From Streptomyces finlayi (GTDB lineage: Bacteria; Actinomycetota; Actinomycetes; Streptomycetales; Streptomycetaceae), in assembly GCF_014216315.1 (NCBI RefSeq), contig NZ_CP045702.1:4588001-4652000 (forward strand): 64,000 bases of DNA. Reading direction: 5' to 3'. Positions 26,688 to 34,297 of the stretch are shown here, piece by piece (position 1 is the stretch's first letter; each line of letters starts with the position of its first letter). The notes under the pieces are model-generated. The model ran no database searches, was not told the origin of the DNA, and saw only the letters and a program-made list of their open reading frames with translations. Made by a program: the position numbers and the translations under genes.

Positions 26688-28502
26688 GAGGCGAAGCTGG
26701 CGGTCAAGATGGCTGACGAGGCCGAGGCCCAGGCCAAGACCGCCAAGTCGCACGCCGACGTGGCCCAGACAGAGGCCGACAAGGCCGTGGTCGCCTCGGC
26801 GAAGGCAGCGGGCCTCGCCCACGTCACCGCCCAGGCCGCCGTGGACGCGGGTAACGCCGCCGCCCAGGTTGCCGCACCCGCCAACGACGCGATCCAGCTT
26901 GGCTCGCCCTACGTCACCAAGGACTCGGCCGCCGGGCTCGTGGTGCTGACGGGGCAGGCGTCCAAGAGCATCGCCGAGCAGCAGAAGGCCGTCGCGGACG
27001 CCCACGCCAAGAACGCCGCGGAGGAGGCGGCAGCCTCCAAGGTCATCGCCGCCGCGGCACAGGGCGACGCCAAGGCCGGCTACCAGCACGCGGCGAACGC
27101 CGCCGGCTACGCGGCCACCGCCCGCGGCTACGCCAAGGAAGCTCTCGGTTACGCGGCAGCCGCCGCCGAGGCCGCCGCGAAGGCGCAGCTGTCACTGGCC
27201 CGCACCATCGAGTACGACCGGCAGGCAACGGCCGACGCGATAGCGGCCGAAAAGGCGGCCGGTCGGGCTGAGGGGCATGCCACCCAAGCCCGCAGTTCAG
27301 CGGACCATGCAGCCCTCGACGCCGACGCGGCCCGCACCGCCGCGACGCAGGCCGAAGAGGCCGCTGAGGACGCCAGGGCTGCCGCGACGCGCGCCGACGA
27401 GGCTGCCACGGCAGCCGAGGAAGCCGCCAAGGACGCCCAGAAGTACGCGGAGTCCGCACAGGAGGCGGCTGAGTCCGCAGAACGCAAGGAGGCCAATCAG
27501 CAGGTCAACAGCGGAGCCGGCACCGGGATCGGCGGTGCGTTCTATGTCATCGACAAGATCACACAGGCGGGCCCGGCCAAGCAGCTCAACCCTTGCGACT
27601 ACGTGCCCCAGGGCTGCACCGTCACGTACGAGCTGCACGTCGATGTCACGGTCAGCTACTACTACTGCGTCAACCCCGAGGTCCCCGCCACCGAGTCCGG
27701 CTGCCCGAAGTCGGACACGGTCTTCCTCGGCACGGAGACACTCAAGGACCAGACGAACAACTGGACCCACCACTTCAGCTTCGGTGACATCACCCGGCTC
27801 GGCTGGCAGAACCTCTTCGGGGACACGGCCGGCACGATTCTGTACGAACTGGTGCTGGGTGACGTCGCCCGGTGCTATCACCGCGACAAGTCCAGCTGTG
27901 CCTGGGTCGCCGCGATGTTCGTGCCGACCTCGGTCGCTACGAAACTCGCCGAAGCGGTCAAGCTCGCCGCGCGAGCCGAAGTAGCGGCCAAGACCGGGGT
28001 GAACGCCGCGCAGGTACTGGCGGACCTGAAGAAGATCTTCGGGGAGAAGGGCGTCCTCCAGATCGGCGACCCCACGTCCGCGGCAGGCATGGGCCTGCGC
28101 ATCGCGGTCGGTTCGGCGGAGCGGGCCAAAATCGCCCGCGGCACACTGGACCCGAAGCTGCTGGAGCAGCTCACCGCGTCCGGCGTGAAGTTCAACAAGG
28201 CCGACACGATCTGGGTGGCCACGTACGCCAAGCCCGGCCTTCCCCTCGCCTGGCTCGAGAAGGGCAACGCCCACGCGGGCCTGATCCACATCGTGTTCCG
28301 GCACGCGGGGGAGTTCGCCACTGCCGGCGTCCGGGTGGAAGACATCCCGGCCCTCGTCAAGACGGTGCTGACCCACGGCACGAAGGTCGGCACCCAGGGT
28401 GCGGGGAGGCCGATTTTCGAGGTCACGTTCAACGGCAAGACCCAGAAGGTGGCCATTAGCGTGGGGGACAACGGATACGTGATAGGAGCGAACCCCGTAT
28501 GA
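26688..28502 (+). pseudogene. Large secreted toxin-like protein, C-terminal part with toxin domain
   Basis: These are codons 890-1493 of the interrupted gene. The Ala-rich coiled coil continues to about residue 1160 (many AAEEAA and AESAQEAAESAE repeats). A region with paired cysteines follows (NPCDYVPQGC, YYYCVNPEV), then KIFGEKGVLQIGDPTS. The last 120 residues end HAGLIHIVFRHAGEF, KVGTQGAGRPIFEV and VAISVGDNGYVIG. The pattern of a late His-rich helix followed by strands ending in VGDNGYV resembles BECR-fold/DUF4258-like RNase toxins, which is an inference. A downstream start at 26709 could give a partial protein without a signal peptide. Confidence 0.75.
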
Positions 28503-29248
28503 CCCACGACGAAGTGTGGCCCATGCCCGTGCTGGTGCAGCCACGGGGTGACGTGTCGCCGCTGCACGAGCCGGAGGACCCCGGAGCCTGGGAAGAGCCT
28601 GACACCTACACCCGCAACATCCCGCTGGACGACGTCCGGCTGGACCTGCCTGCGGATCTGGTGGACATGCTGCGCTCCTGGACGTCGGCCCATCGGCCGG
28701 AGGGGTTTGCCTCCCGCTCGGACCGGCGTGCCCACATCAAGCAGGGGCTGGCGGCGGCTCGGCGACTCGCCGTACACCTCGGGCCGTCGTGGGGGGTGCG
28801 CTACTGGGACGAGGACCTCCGGACAGCGAAGTGGGTTTGCTGGGGCTGCGACCGCCTCCACTGGGAGCGTGACGAACACGGCACGCCCCCGCACCCGCTC
28901 GACATCACGGTCGAGGGCGAGTTCAAGTTCGGGCCGCTCCGCTCCGACGGATTCGGGGACTTCTTCCCGGACGACCCTGCCGCCGGCTTGTCCCTGTCCG
29001 ACAGCCTCGTCGCCGATCTGTATACCTGGGCGCGGAGCATCGACACCACGCTGAACCTGGAGATCACCTACCGGGAGGAAGGCAAGTACGACGACGAGTG
29101 GCCGCGGCTGTTCCGGGAGGGAGCGCAGCTCGCGGAGCGGACCGCCCACGAGCTCGGACCGCTCCGGACCGTGACGTACAAGGGTCTGGCACATGGTGGC
29201 CTGGCTGTGCTGACGTCGGTCGCCTGGCGAGGAGACCGGAAGCTGTAG
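28499..29248 (+). CDS. Candidate immunity protein for the adjacent toxin
   Basis: This 249-residue cytosolic protein starts at an ATG that overlaps the stop of the toxin-like gene (ATGA), so the two are translationally coupled. It is acidic, with no signal peptide or membrane helix. Recognisable features are a Trp/Cys-rich stretch (VRYWDEDLRTAKWVCWGC) and a C-terminal helix-rich part (LFREGAQLAERTAHELG). I do not recognise the family. Position directly after a polymorphic-toxin-like C-terminal domain, the overlap and the shared terminator at 29267 all argue that it neutralises that toxin. That function is inferred from context only. Confidence 0.65.
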   Translation: MTHDEVWPMPVLVQPRGDVSPLHEPEDPGAWEEPDTYTRNIPLDDVRLDLPADLVDMLRSWTSAHRPEGFASRSDRRAHIKQGLAAARRLAVHLGPSWGVRYWDEDLRTAKWVCWGCDRLHWERDEHGTPPHPLDITVEGEFKFGPLRSDGFGDFFPDDPAAGLSLSDSLVADLYTWARSIDTTLNLEITYREEGKYDDEWPRLFREGAQLAERTAHELGPLRTVTYKGLAHGGLAVLTSVAWRGDRKL

Positions 29249-29266
29249 CCGCGAGCGAACACGGCA

Positions 29267-29313
29267 CCCAGCGCGCCCGCCCTCCCGCACCGCGGGAGGG
29301 CGGGCGCGCTGGG
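29267..29313 (+). terminator. Terminator of the toxin-immunity unit
   Basis: A perfect 21-pair stem (left arm 29267-29287, right arm 29293-29313) with a five-base CACCG loop begins 19 bases past the immunity-gene stop. The arms are almost pure G and C with no T-run, the usual streptomycete form. Confidence 0.85.
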
Positions 29314-29627
29314 TTCAGCCGTTGGCCGATACGGGCGGGCGCCCCGGGACAGCAGTATCATCAGTGGATCCGCAATCACGTGCAGCCCTACCTGCCCGAC
29401 ATCACCTTCACCACCCTGCCCTCACCTGGCCCCGACCCACGTCTACGGGACCGCGCAGGAGGGACAAGGACCAGCAGGCCGCCGTCGTCCCGTACCGGAG
29501 ACGGACCACACCGTGTGGGGCTGAAAGACCAGACAGAACGCGACTACCGCGACCGCTTCGCCCGCACCGAAAGCGCCGAGGAAGAAGTCCCGCGCCTCTT
29601 CGACCACACGCGCGAGTGCCCCGGTGT
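29314..29627 (+). other. Decayed coding scraps between terminator and IS3 fragment
   Basis: Two forward-strand fragments look coding but lie in broken context: YHQWIRNHVQPYLPDITFTT (from about 29351) and, in the frame that continues, KDQTERDYRDRFARTESAEEE to the IS3 junction. Neither has a start or stop of its own and I recognise neither. They may be the end of a gene displaced by the IS3 copy, perhaps part of the same lost defence locus as the helicase. Confidence 0.35.
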
Positions 29628-29765
29628 CGGAAGATTTCAAGTCCAGTGAGACGGTCGTATCGCTATGGGGTTTGTGGTGCGGGTTCGCGGCGCTTGGCCG
29701 GGTCGTTGATCCAGGCCGTCTTGGGTATCTCGGGTGGTCGAGGGCGGCGGCCGAAGCGTTCGGGG
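29628..29765 (-). mobile_element. IS3-family right-end fragment (second copy, inverted)
   Basis: The 138 bases are nearly identical to the reverse complement of the last 138 bases of the complete IS3 element at 25162-26684, including the last codons of orfB and the terminal TTTCAAGTCCAGTGAGACG. A few substitutions are visible. The homology stops abruptly at 29765, where the ISAs1-type end begins, so the ISAs1 element seems to have inserted into this copy. Confidence 0.85.
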
Positions 29766-30075
29766 CAGGGCTCCGGCAAAGTTGTTGATCACGCTGTCAG
29801 GAGCAGGTTGATGGGGCGGTCAGTGTTGCGGGCGTGATGTCGTAGGCGGCGGCGATGTTGTCGTGTCCGTCCAGTCGGAGCAGGGTGATCGCGGTGTTGC
29901 GCAGGCCCGCCATGACGCGGGGGGCGTTGCCGGTGCGGACCTGGGAACGGTCTTCGTCGAAGGTGACGTCGCGGACCCAGTGCAGGCGGTTCTCGATCTC
30001 CCAGTGCGACTGCACCCATGTGGCCAGGACGGTGTGCGTCGAAGAGGTCGACGCCCGGCCCGGGTCGTCGCGCCC
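29766..30075 (-). pseudogene. ISAs1-family transposase C-terminal relic
   Basis: The reverse strand encodes HWEIENRLHWVRDVTFDEDRS, QVRTGNAPRVMAGLRNTAI and LLRLDGHDNIAAA, the highly conserved ISAs1 C-terminal block with the catalytic Glu. The expected last residues (LRHHARNTDRPINLLLTA) are in another frame, so a frameshift lies near 29850. The sequence CAGGGCTCCGGCAAAGTTG at 29766 looks like the element end. The other side joins helicase sequence near 30080-30120, and the N-terminal two thirds are missing. Confidence 0.75.
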
Positions 30076-30119
30076 CATCTGGTCGAGCGATCAGGAGAGG
30101 CAGCGGCAACGGCGGCACA

Positions 30120-31567
30120 GCCCCCTGGCGACATCGAGCTCGACTACGTCGGGTCCATCGCGAATGCCGCAACCGTCATCACGGCTCTGCACCGGGGCGA
30201 GAAACGGCTGGTCTTCTGCGAAAGCCGACGCACCGTCGAGGAGCTGGGTGAGAAGCTGCGCCTCAAGGGCGTGACGACCTTCCTTTCCCACACCTCACTG
30301 TCCGTGGACGAGCGGCGGCGCGCAGAGACCGCTTTCGCCGAAGCCCGCGACTGCGTGATCGTTTCCACAAGCACTCTGGAACTGGGCATCGACGTCGGAG
30401 ACCTGGACCGCGTCATCCAGCTCGACGCACCGTCAACCGTCGCCTCCTTCCTCCAGCGCCTCGGCCGTACAGGGCGCCGCCCCGGCAGTCGACGCAACTG
30501 TCTCTTTCTCGCCCTCGACGACCAAGGACTGCTCTCCGCAGCTGCGGTCCTTCATCAGTGGTCCAGCGGCTGGGTGGAACCCGTCACTGCTCCTCCCGAG
30601 CCACGCCACCTGGTCGCCCAGCAGCTACTCGCGTTGTGTCTGCAGGAGCGCCGGGTGGGTGAGAACCTGTGGCACGAGTGGTGTGGAGGCCTCGGCCCCT
30701 TCGGTCCGGGCGCGGCCCCAGTCGTACGCCACCTCGTGGAGCAGGGATACCTGAATCAGGACGGCGGGCTGCTGTTCGTCGGACCGGAGGCCGAACGCCG
30801 CTACGGTCACCGCCACTTCATGAACCTCACGGCAGTATTCACCGCCCCACCGGAGTTCACTGTTCTCAACGGCCGCACGGAGATCGGTCGCACCGACCCG
30901 GACCTGCTCACCGAAGAGATCGAGGGCCCGCGCAAACTTCTGCTCGCAGGTCGCAACTGGCTGGTGACGTACGTCGACTGGAGCCGCAAGCGCTGTTTCG
31001 TGGAGCCGGCCGACGAGGGTGGCCGCGCCAGATGGAGCGGTTTCGGCTCCGAGCGCATCCGCTCGTTCGCCCTCACCCGCGCCGCCCGTGACGTCCTCCT
31101 GGGCAATGATCCGCCGATCCGCGTGACCAAGAGGGCAGCCGCAAAGCTCGCCGAGGCTCGCGACGCGCACCTGCATACCGTCCACCCTGGTGGCACGGTC
31201 GCCATTCGGAGCTCGGACGGTGACATCCGCTGGTGGACCTGGGCCGGCCACCGCGCCAACGCCACCCTGGCCGCCACACTTCCCTCGGTGGTGGCCCCGC
31301 ACCGGCGCGTCAACGATCAATGGATCCGGCTCCGCGACGACGTCACTCTTGAGGCCTGGACGATGGCCCGCGCGAATACCGGGGCGGGACTCTGCCTGCC
31401 CGAAGTCGACAGCCGCGCGGTTCGTGGTCTCAAGTTCGGAGAAGCTCTCCCGCCCCGCCCCGCCCCGCCTGGCCGAAGCCACTCTCGCCGCGCGCACCGC
31501 GGATGAGCAGGGGGCCCGCAAGGTTCTCGCGGAGCCTGCGCGCTTTGTCACACTCAGCAGTGAGTAG
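30120..31567 (+). pseudogene. Lhr/BrxHI-like superfamily 2 helicase, C-terminal half (5'-truncated, frameshifted)
   Basis: The fragment opens in the second RecA domain: KRLVFCESRRTVEELGEKLR (motif IV region), TTFLSHTSLSVDERRRAE, VSTSTLELGIDVGDLDRVIQ (motif V) and FLQRLGRTGRRPG (motif VI). Lhr-type winged-helix and beta-barrel regions follow (WHEWCGGLGPFGPG, NWLVTYVDWSRKRCFVEPADE, WWTWAGHRANATLAATL). The first RecA domain with Walker A and B is absent, cut at the ISAs1 junction. A frameshift near 31445 displaces the last 40 residues, which end in FVTLSSE. Lhr-like helicases (BrxHI) belong to type-2 BREX loci with PglW, which fits the relic 10 kb upstream. It cannot function as an ATPase. Confidence 0.75.
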
Positions 31568-31786
31568 CCGGGCCGGCCGGTCAGCGGCGGCGGGGCGCAG
31601 ATGGGTGCGGGGCGGGGTGATCAGCCAGGTGCCGCCCACGAGCAGGAGGGTGAAGACCGCCAGGCCCGCGCCGAGGGCCACGATCAGCCAGATCCTTTCG
31701 CACAGCGGGAACGTGCCGCTCAGGGTGACCTGGAGGGAGCCGACCGCGAAGGGGACGGCCGCGGTGAGGACGGCGACCAGTTCCAC
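31430..31786 (-). CDS. Hypothetical membrane protein, possibly truncated
   Basis: A reverse-strand frame begins MELVAVLTAAVPFAVGSLQV. Two hydrophobic segments are visible, the second being strong (IWLIVALGAGLAVFTLLLVGG), and a basic tail follows. Its last 45 codons overlap the convergent helicase relic, so the real C-terminus may have been lost when the island decayed. A continuing open frame upstream means the start is also uncertain. I recognise no family. Confidence 0.35.
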   Translation of the reverse strand: MELVAVLTAAVPFAVGSLQVTLSGTFPLCERIWLIVALGAGLAVFTLLLVGGTWLITPPRTHLRPAAADRPARLLTAECDKARRLRENLAGPLLIRGARGESGFGQAGRGGAGELLRT

Positions 31787-31904
31787 GGCGTGTACGCAGG
31801 AGGGCTGCAGGGTTTCCCTGGAGATGGCAGCAATTCCCTTGTGAGACAGGCATGTTCGCGACTGGACCGTGTGCCTGTCATTCGATCAGGCGGGTAAATG
31901 AGGA

Positions 31905-32034
31905 CGCCCGGGTGACGCACGGGCTGATCCCGGGCGCGGGGCTGGCCGTCGTCGAGGGGCCGGGCCACATGCCCAATCTGGAGCAGCCGGAACGGTTCAA
32001 CGCGGCTCTGCTCGGGTTCCTCGCCTGCCTGTGA
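31905..32034 (+). pseudogene. Alpha/beta-hydrolase C-terminal fragment
   Basis: The final 40 codons of an alpha/beta hydrolase remain: IPGAGLAVVEGPGHMPNLEQ carries the catalytic histidine (GHMP), followed by PERFNAALLGFLACL and a stop. The nucleophile domain upstream is absent, so only the tail survives. This looks like the chromosomal side of the island's right junction, where a resident hydrolase gene was truncated. Confidence 0.65.
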
Positions 32035-32099
32035 GGCAGCGGTCAGGCAGCTTGCGGTCAGGCGGCTTGCGGTGAGGCAGCTTGCGGTCAGGCGGCTCA
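32031..32099. repeat. 15-bp tandem repeat, about 4.5 units
   Basis: Units of the type GTCAGGCAGCTTGCG, GTCAGGCGGCTTGCG and GTGAGGCAGCTTGCG follow each other from the hydrolase-fragment stop to the GNAT stop codon. The units lack spacers, so this is slippage-type repeat DNA and not a CRISPR. Confidence 0.8.
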
Positions 32100-32588
32100 G
32101 AGCTGTGGCTGCCGGAGCGGCTTGGCCATGCAGATGCTGTTCTCGTACGTCCGGTAGTGGCCGAACTTCGAGCAGGGCGTGTAGCCGCTGGAGGTGTACA
32201 GGGCGACGGCCTCGGGCTGCCTGTCGCCGGTCTCCAGGACCATGCGCGTACGGCCCGCCGCGCGTGCGTCGGCCTCCAGTGCGGCGAGCATGCGCCGGGC
32301 GAGGCCGTGGCCCCGGCCTTCAGGGATCACGTACATCCGCTTGATCTCGGCGTCGCCGTCGGAGTAGCCCTCGTCGTTCCGCTCCTGGGAACGCCAGCCG
32401 CCCGTGGCGACCGGGTGGTCCGACTCGTCGTAGGCGAGCAGATACAGCCCGTGCGGCGGATCGAACATCGTGGCGTCCAGGGGGGTGACATCGCCCCCGT
32501 CCCCGTACCGCTCGATGTATTCGAGCTGGACCTGGTCGTTGAGTTTGACGGCATCGGGGTGATCGAAAGGCCGCGACTGGATATTCAT
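32097..32588 (-). CDS. GNAT family N-acetyltransferase
   Basis: This 163-residue cytosolic enzyme starts at the ATG at 32588. The acetyl-CoA-binding motif is EIKRMYVIPEGRGHGLARRML, followed by the conserved VLETGDRQPEAVALYTSSGYTP, which places the strand-6/helix-4 region and the usual catalytic tyrosine at YTSSGY. The N-terminal part (YGDGGDVTPLDATMFDPPHG) is typical of a common streptomycete subgroup. The acceptor is unknown; small molecules or protein N-termini are both possible. The gene is divergent from xthA across 50 bases and its stop lies inside the 15-bp tandem repeat. Confidence 0.85.
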   Translation of the reverse strand: MNIQSRPFDHPDAVKLNDQVQLEYIERYGDGGDVTPLDATMFDPPHGLYLLAYDESDHPVATGGWRSQERNDEGYSDGDAEIKRMYVIPEGRGHGLARRMLAALEADARAAGRTRMVLETGDRQPEAVALYTSSGYTPCSKFGHYRTYENSICMAKPLRQPQL

Positions 32589-32638
32589 ACGGGTGATGGT
32601 ACACGTATGCGGCCTGGGTCTGTCGGTATTGTGCCCTG

Positions 32639-33454
32639 ATGCTCACTGTGACCTCCGTAAATGTAAACGGCCTCCGCGCCGCCGCGAAAAAGGGCTTCGT
32701 CGAGTGGCTGGCCGGGACCGAGGCTGATGTGATCTGCCTCCAGGAGGTCCGGGCCGAGCCGCAGCAGCTCCCCGCCGAGGTGCGGGAGCCCGAGGGCTGG
32801 CACACCGTCCACGCGCCCGCCGCCGCCAAGGGCCGGGCAGGCGTCTCCCTCTTTACGCGGCACGCGCCGGAGCGGGTGCAGATCGGCTTCGGCGGCTTCG
32901 GCGGGACCGAGGGTGCGGAGTTCGACGCGAGCGGCAGGTACGTCGAGGTCGATCTGCCCGGTGTCACGGTCGCGAGCCTGTATCTGCCCTCGGGCGAGGT
33001 CGGCACGGAGCGGCAGGAGGAGAAGGAGCGGTTCATGGCCGCGTTCCTCCCGTATCTGGAGGGGCTCAAGGGGCGCTCGGCGGCCGAAGGGCGCGAGGTC
33101 CTGGTCTGCGGTGACTGGAACATCGCGCACCAGGAGGCCGACCTGAAGAACTGGAAGGCCAACAGGAAGAGCTCCGGCTTCCTCCCGGAGGAGCGCGCCT
33201 GGCTGACCCGGGTCTTCGACGAGGCGCGGTACGTCGACGTGGTGCGAGCGCTGCATCCGGACGTCGAGGGGCCGTACTCCTGGTGGTCCTACCGCGGGCG
33301 GGCGTTCGACAACGACTCGGGATGGCGGATCGACTATCAGGTGGCGACCCCGGGACTGGCCGCGCGCGCGGTCAAGGCGTGGGTCGAGCGTGCCGCCACG
33401 CACGGGGAGCGGTGGAGCGACCATGCCCCGGTGACGGTCACGTACGAGCGGTAG
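32639..33454 (+). CDS. xthA: Exodeoxyribonuclease III (AP endonuclease)
   Basis: This 271-residue enzyme of base-excision repair incises at abasic sites and removes 3'-blocking groups. The endonuclease/exonuclease/phosphatase fold is complete: TVTSVNVNGLRAAAKKGF, VICLQEVRAE (metal-binding Glu), the strand VEVDLPGVTVASLYLPSGE, CGDWNIAHQEADLKNWKAN (Asp/Asn pair), PYSWWSYRGRAFDNDSGWRID and WSDHAPV with the catalytic His. Length and start (ATG at 32639) are standard. It is cytosolic and stands alone between a divergent GNAT gene and a convergent MerR gene. Confidence 0.95.
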   Translation: MLTVTSVNVNGLRAAAKKGFVEWLAGTEADVICLQEVRAEPQQLPAEVREPEGWHTVHAPAAAKGRAGVSLFTRHAPERVQIGFGGFGGTEGAEFDASGRYVEVDLPGVTVASLYLPSGEVGTERQEEKERFMAAFLPYLEGLKGRSAAEGREVLVCGDWNIAHQEADLKNWKANRKSSGFLPEERAWLTRVFDEARYVDVVRALHPDVEGPYSWWSYRGRAFDNDSGWRIDYQVATPGLAARAVKAWVERAATHGERWSDHAPVTVTYER

Positions 33455-33484
33455 CCCCGGCCGGGTTCCCGGCGCGCCGCGTGG

Positions 33485-34162
33485 TCAGTCCGCCTTCGGG
33501 GGGTGCGTTCCGTCGGCGCGGCGCAGCTTCCGGTCGAAGGCCATCGAGAGCTCGGCGTCCACCACCGCCCGTGCCAGCGGGCGGAGTTGGGGCGGTTCCT
33601 GCTCGGTACTGTGGGCACGCAGGACTTCCACGAAGAGTTCGGCGAGGGCGTCGGCGTGTTCGCGGACGCGGCGGCCGGCGGCGAGCACCGTGGCGAGCGG
33701 TACCCCTTCCCGTACGAGCTCCGCCGACACGTCCAGGAGCCGGCGGCTGATGTGCACGATCTCCTCGCCGTCCACAGCGAGGTAGCCCAGGTCGAGCGCT
33801 GCCGCGAGGTTCTCCGGGGTGGACTCGCCCTCGAAGTAGTCGGCGAGCTGCTCGGGGCTGAGCCGGACCGGGGTCTCCTCGGTCGGTTCGCCCAGGCCGA
33901 GCACTTCGGCGACATCGCGGCCGCTGTCGAAGGTGGCGGCGAGGTCGGCGATGCCGTTGAGGGTGTGGCCGCGCTCCAGCAGGCCCGTCACCGTGCGGAG
34001 CCGGGCCAGGTGGCGGTCGTCGTACCAGGCGATACGGCCCTCGCGGCGCGGCGGCGGGATGAGTCCGCGCTCCCGGTAGAAGCGCAGGGTCCGTACGGAG
34101 ATGCCGGCCTCCTTGGCCAGCTCCTCCATGCGGTATTCACGATGCTCGCGTCCTTCGGCCAC
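33485..34162 (-). CDS. MerR family transcriptional regulator
   Basis: This 225-residue regulator starts at a GTG at 34162. The MerR winged helix is at residues 10-75 (YRMEELAKEAGISVRTLRFYRERGL, RREGRIAWYDDRHLARLRTV), followed by LLERGHTLNGIADL. The C-terminal 140 residues lack the metal-binding cysteines of MerR/ZntR and have a ligand-type helical domain (LSPEQLADYFEG, RRLLDVSAELVREGVPLATVL). It is divergent from the BVMO-hydrolase-SDR operon, with a palindrome at 34180-34190 just upstream of its start, so it probably controls that operon and itself. The inducer is unknown. Confidence 0.85.
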   Translation of the reverse strand: MAEGREHREYRMEELAKEAGISVRTLRFYRERGLIPPPRREGRIAWYDDRHLARLRTVTGLLERGHTLNGIADLAATFDSGRDVAEVLGLGEPTEETPVRLSPEQLADYFEGESTPENLAAALDLGYLAVDGEEIVHISRRLLDVSAELVREGVPLATVLAAGRRVREHADALAELFVEVLRAHSTEQEPPQLRPLARAVVDAELSMAFDRKLRRADGTHPPKAD

Positions 34163-34179
34163 AGAGGCACCCTATGTTG

Positions 34180-34190
34180 TACCGCCGGTA
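34180..34190. promoter_or_regulatory. Palindrome TACCGCCGGTA, candidate MerR operator
   Basis: TACCG-C-CGGTA is a perfect 11-base palindrome 18 bases upstream of the MerR start, in the divergent promoter region shared with the BVMO operon. GTT and AAC flank it almost symmetrically. MerR proteins bind such dyads between -35 and -10 elements, but I cannot place a clear promoter here. Confidence 0.45.
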
Positions 34191-34297
34191 ACTTTCCTCG
34201 GTCCGACCTCTACCCATCAGTACGGCGCTGCTCTACCCTCCCAACAATGCCAGTGATTGCTGGCAGAGTCGTGTGACGTACCGCGGGAGGCGGCAGC

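Noticed and set aside
32031..32099. Short repeats as a possible CRISPR array
   Set aside because: The 15-base units are contiguous with no spacers. No cas genes are in the window.
16770..32100. Direct repeat of the tRNA-Ala 3' end as a right attachment site of the island
   Set aside because: I looked for the T-arm and acceptor sequence around the right junction (31.5-32.1 kb) and saw no copy. No integrase gene is present either.
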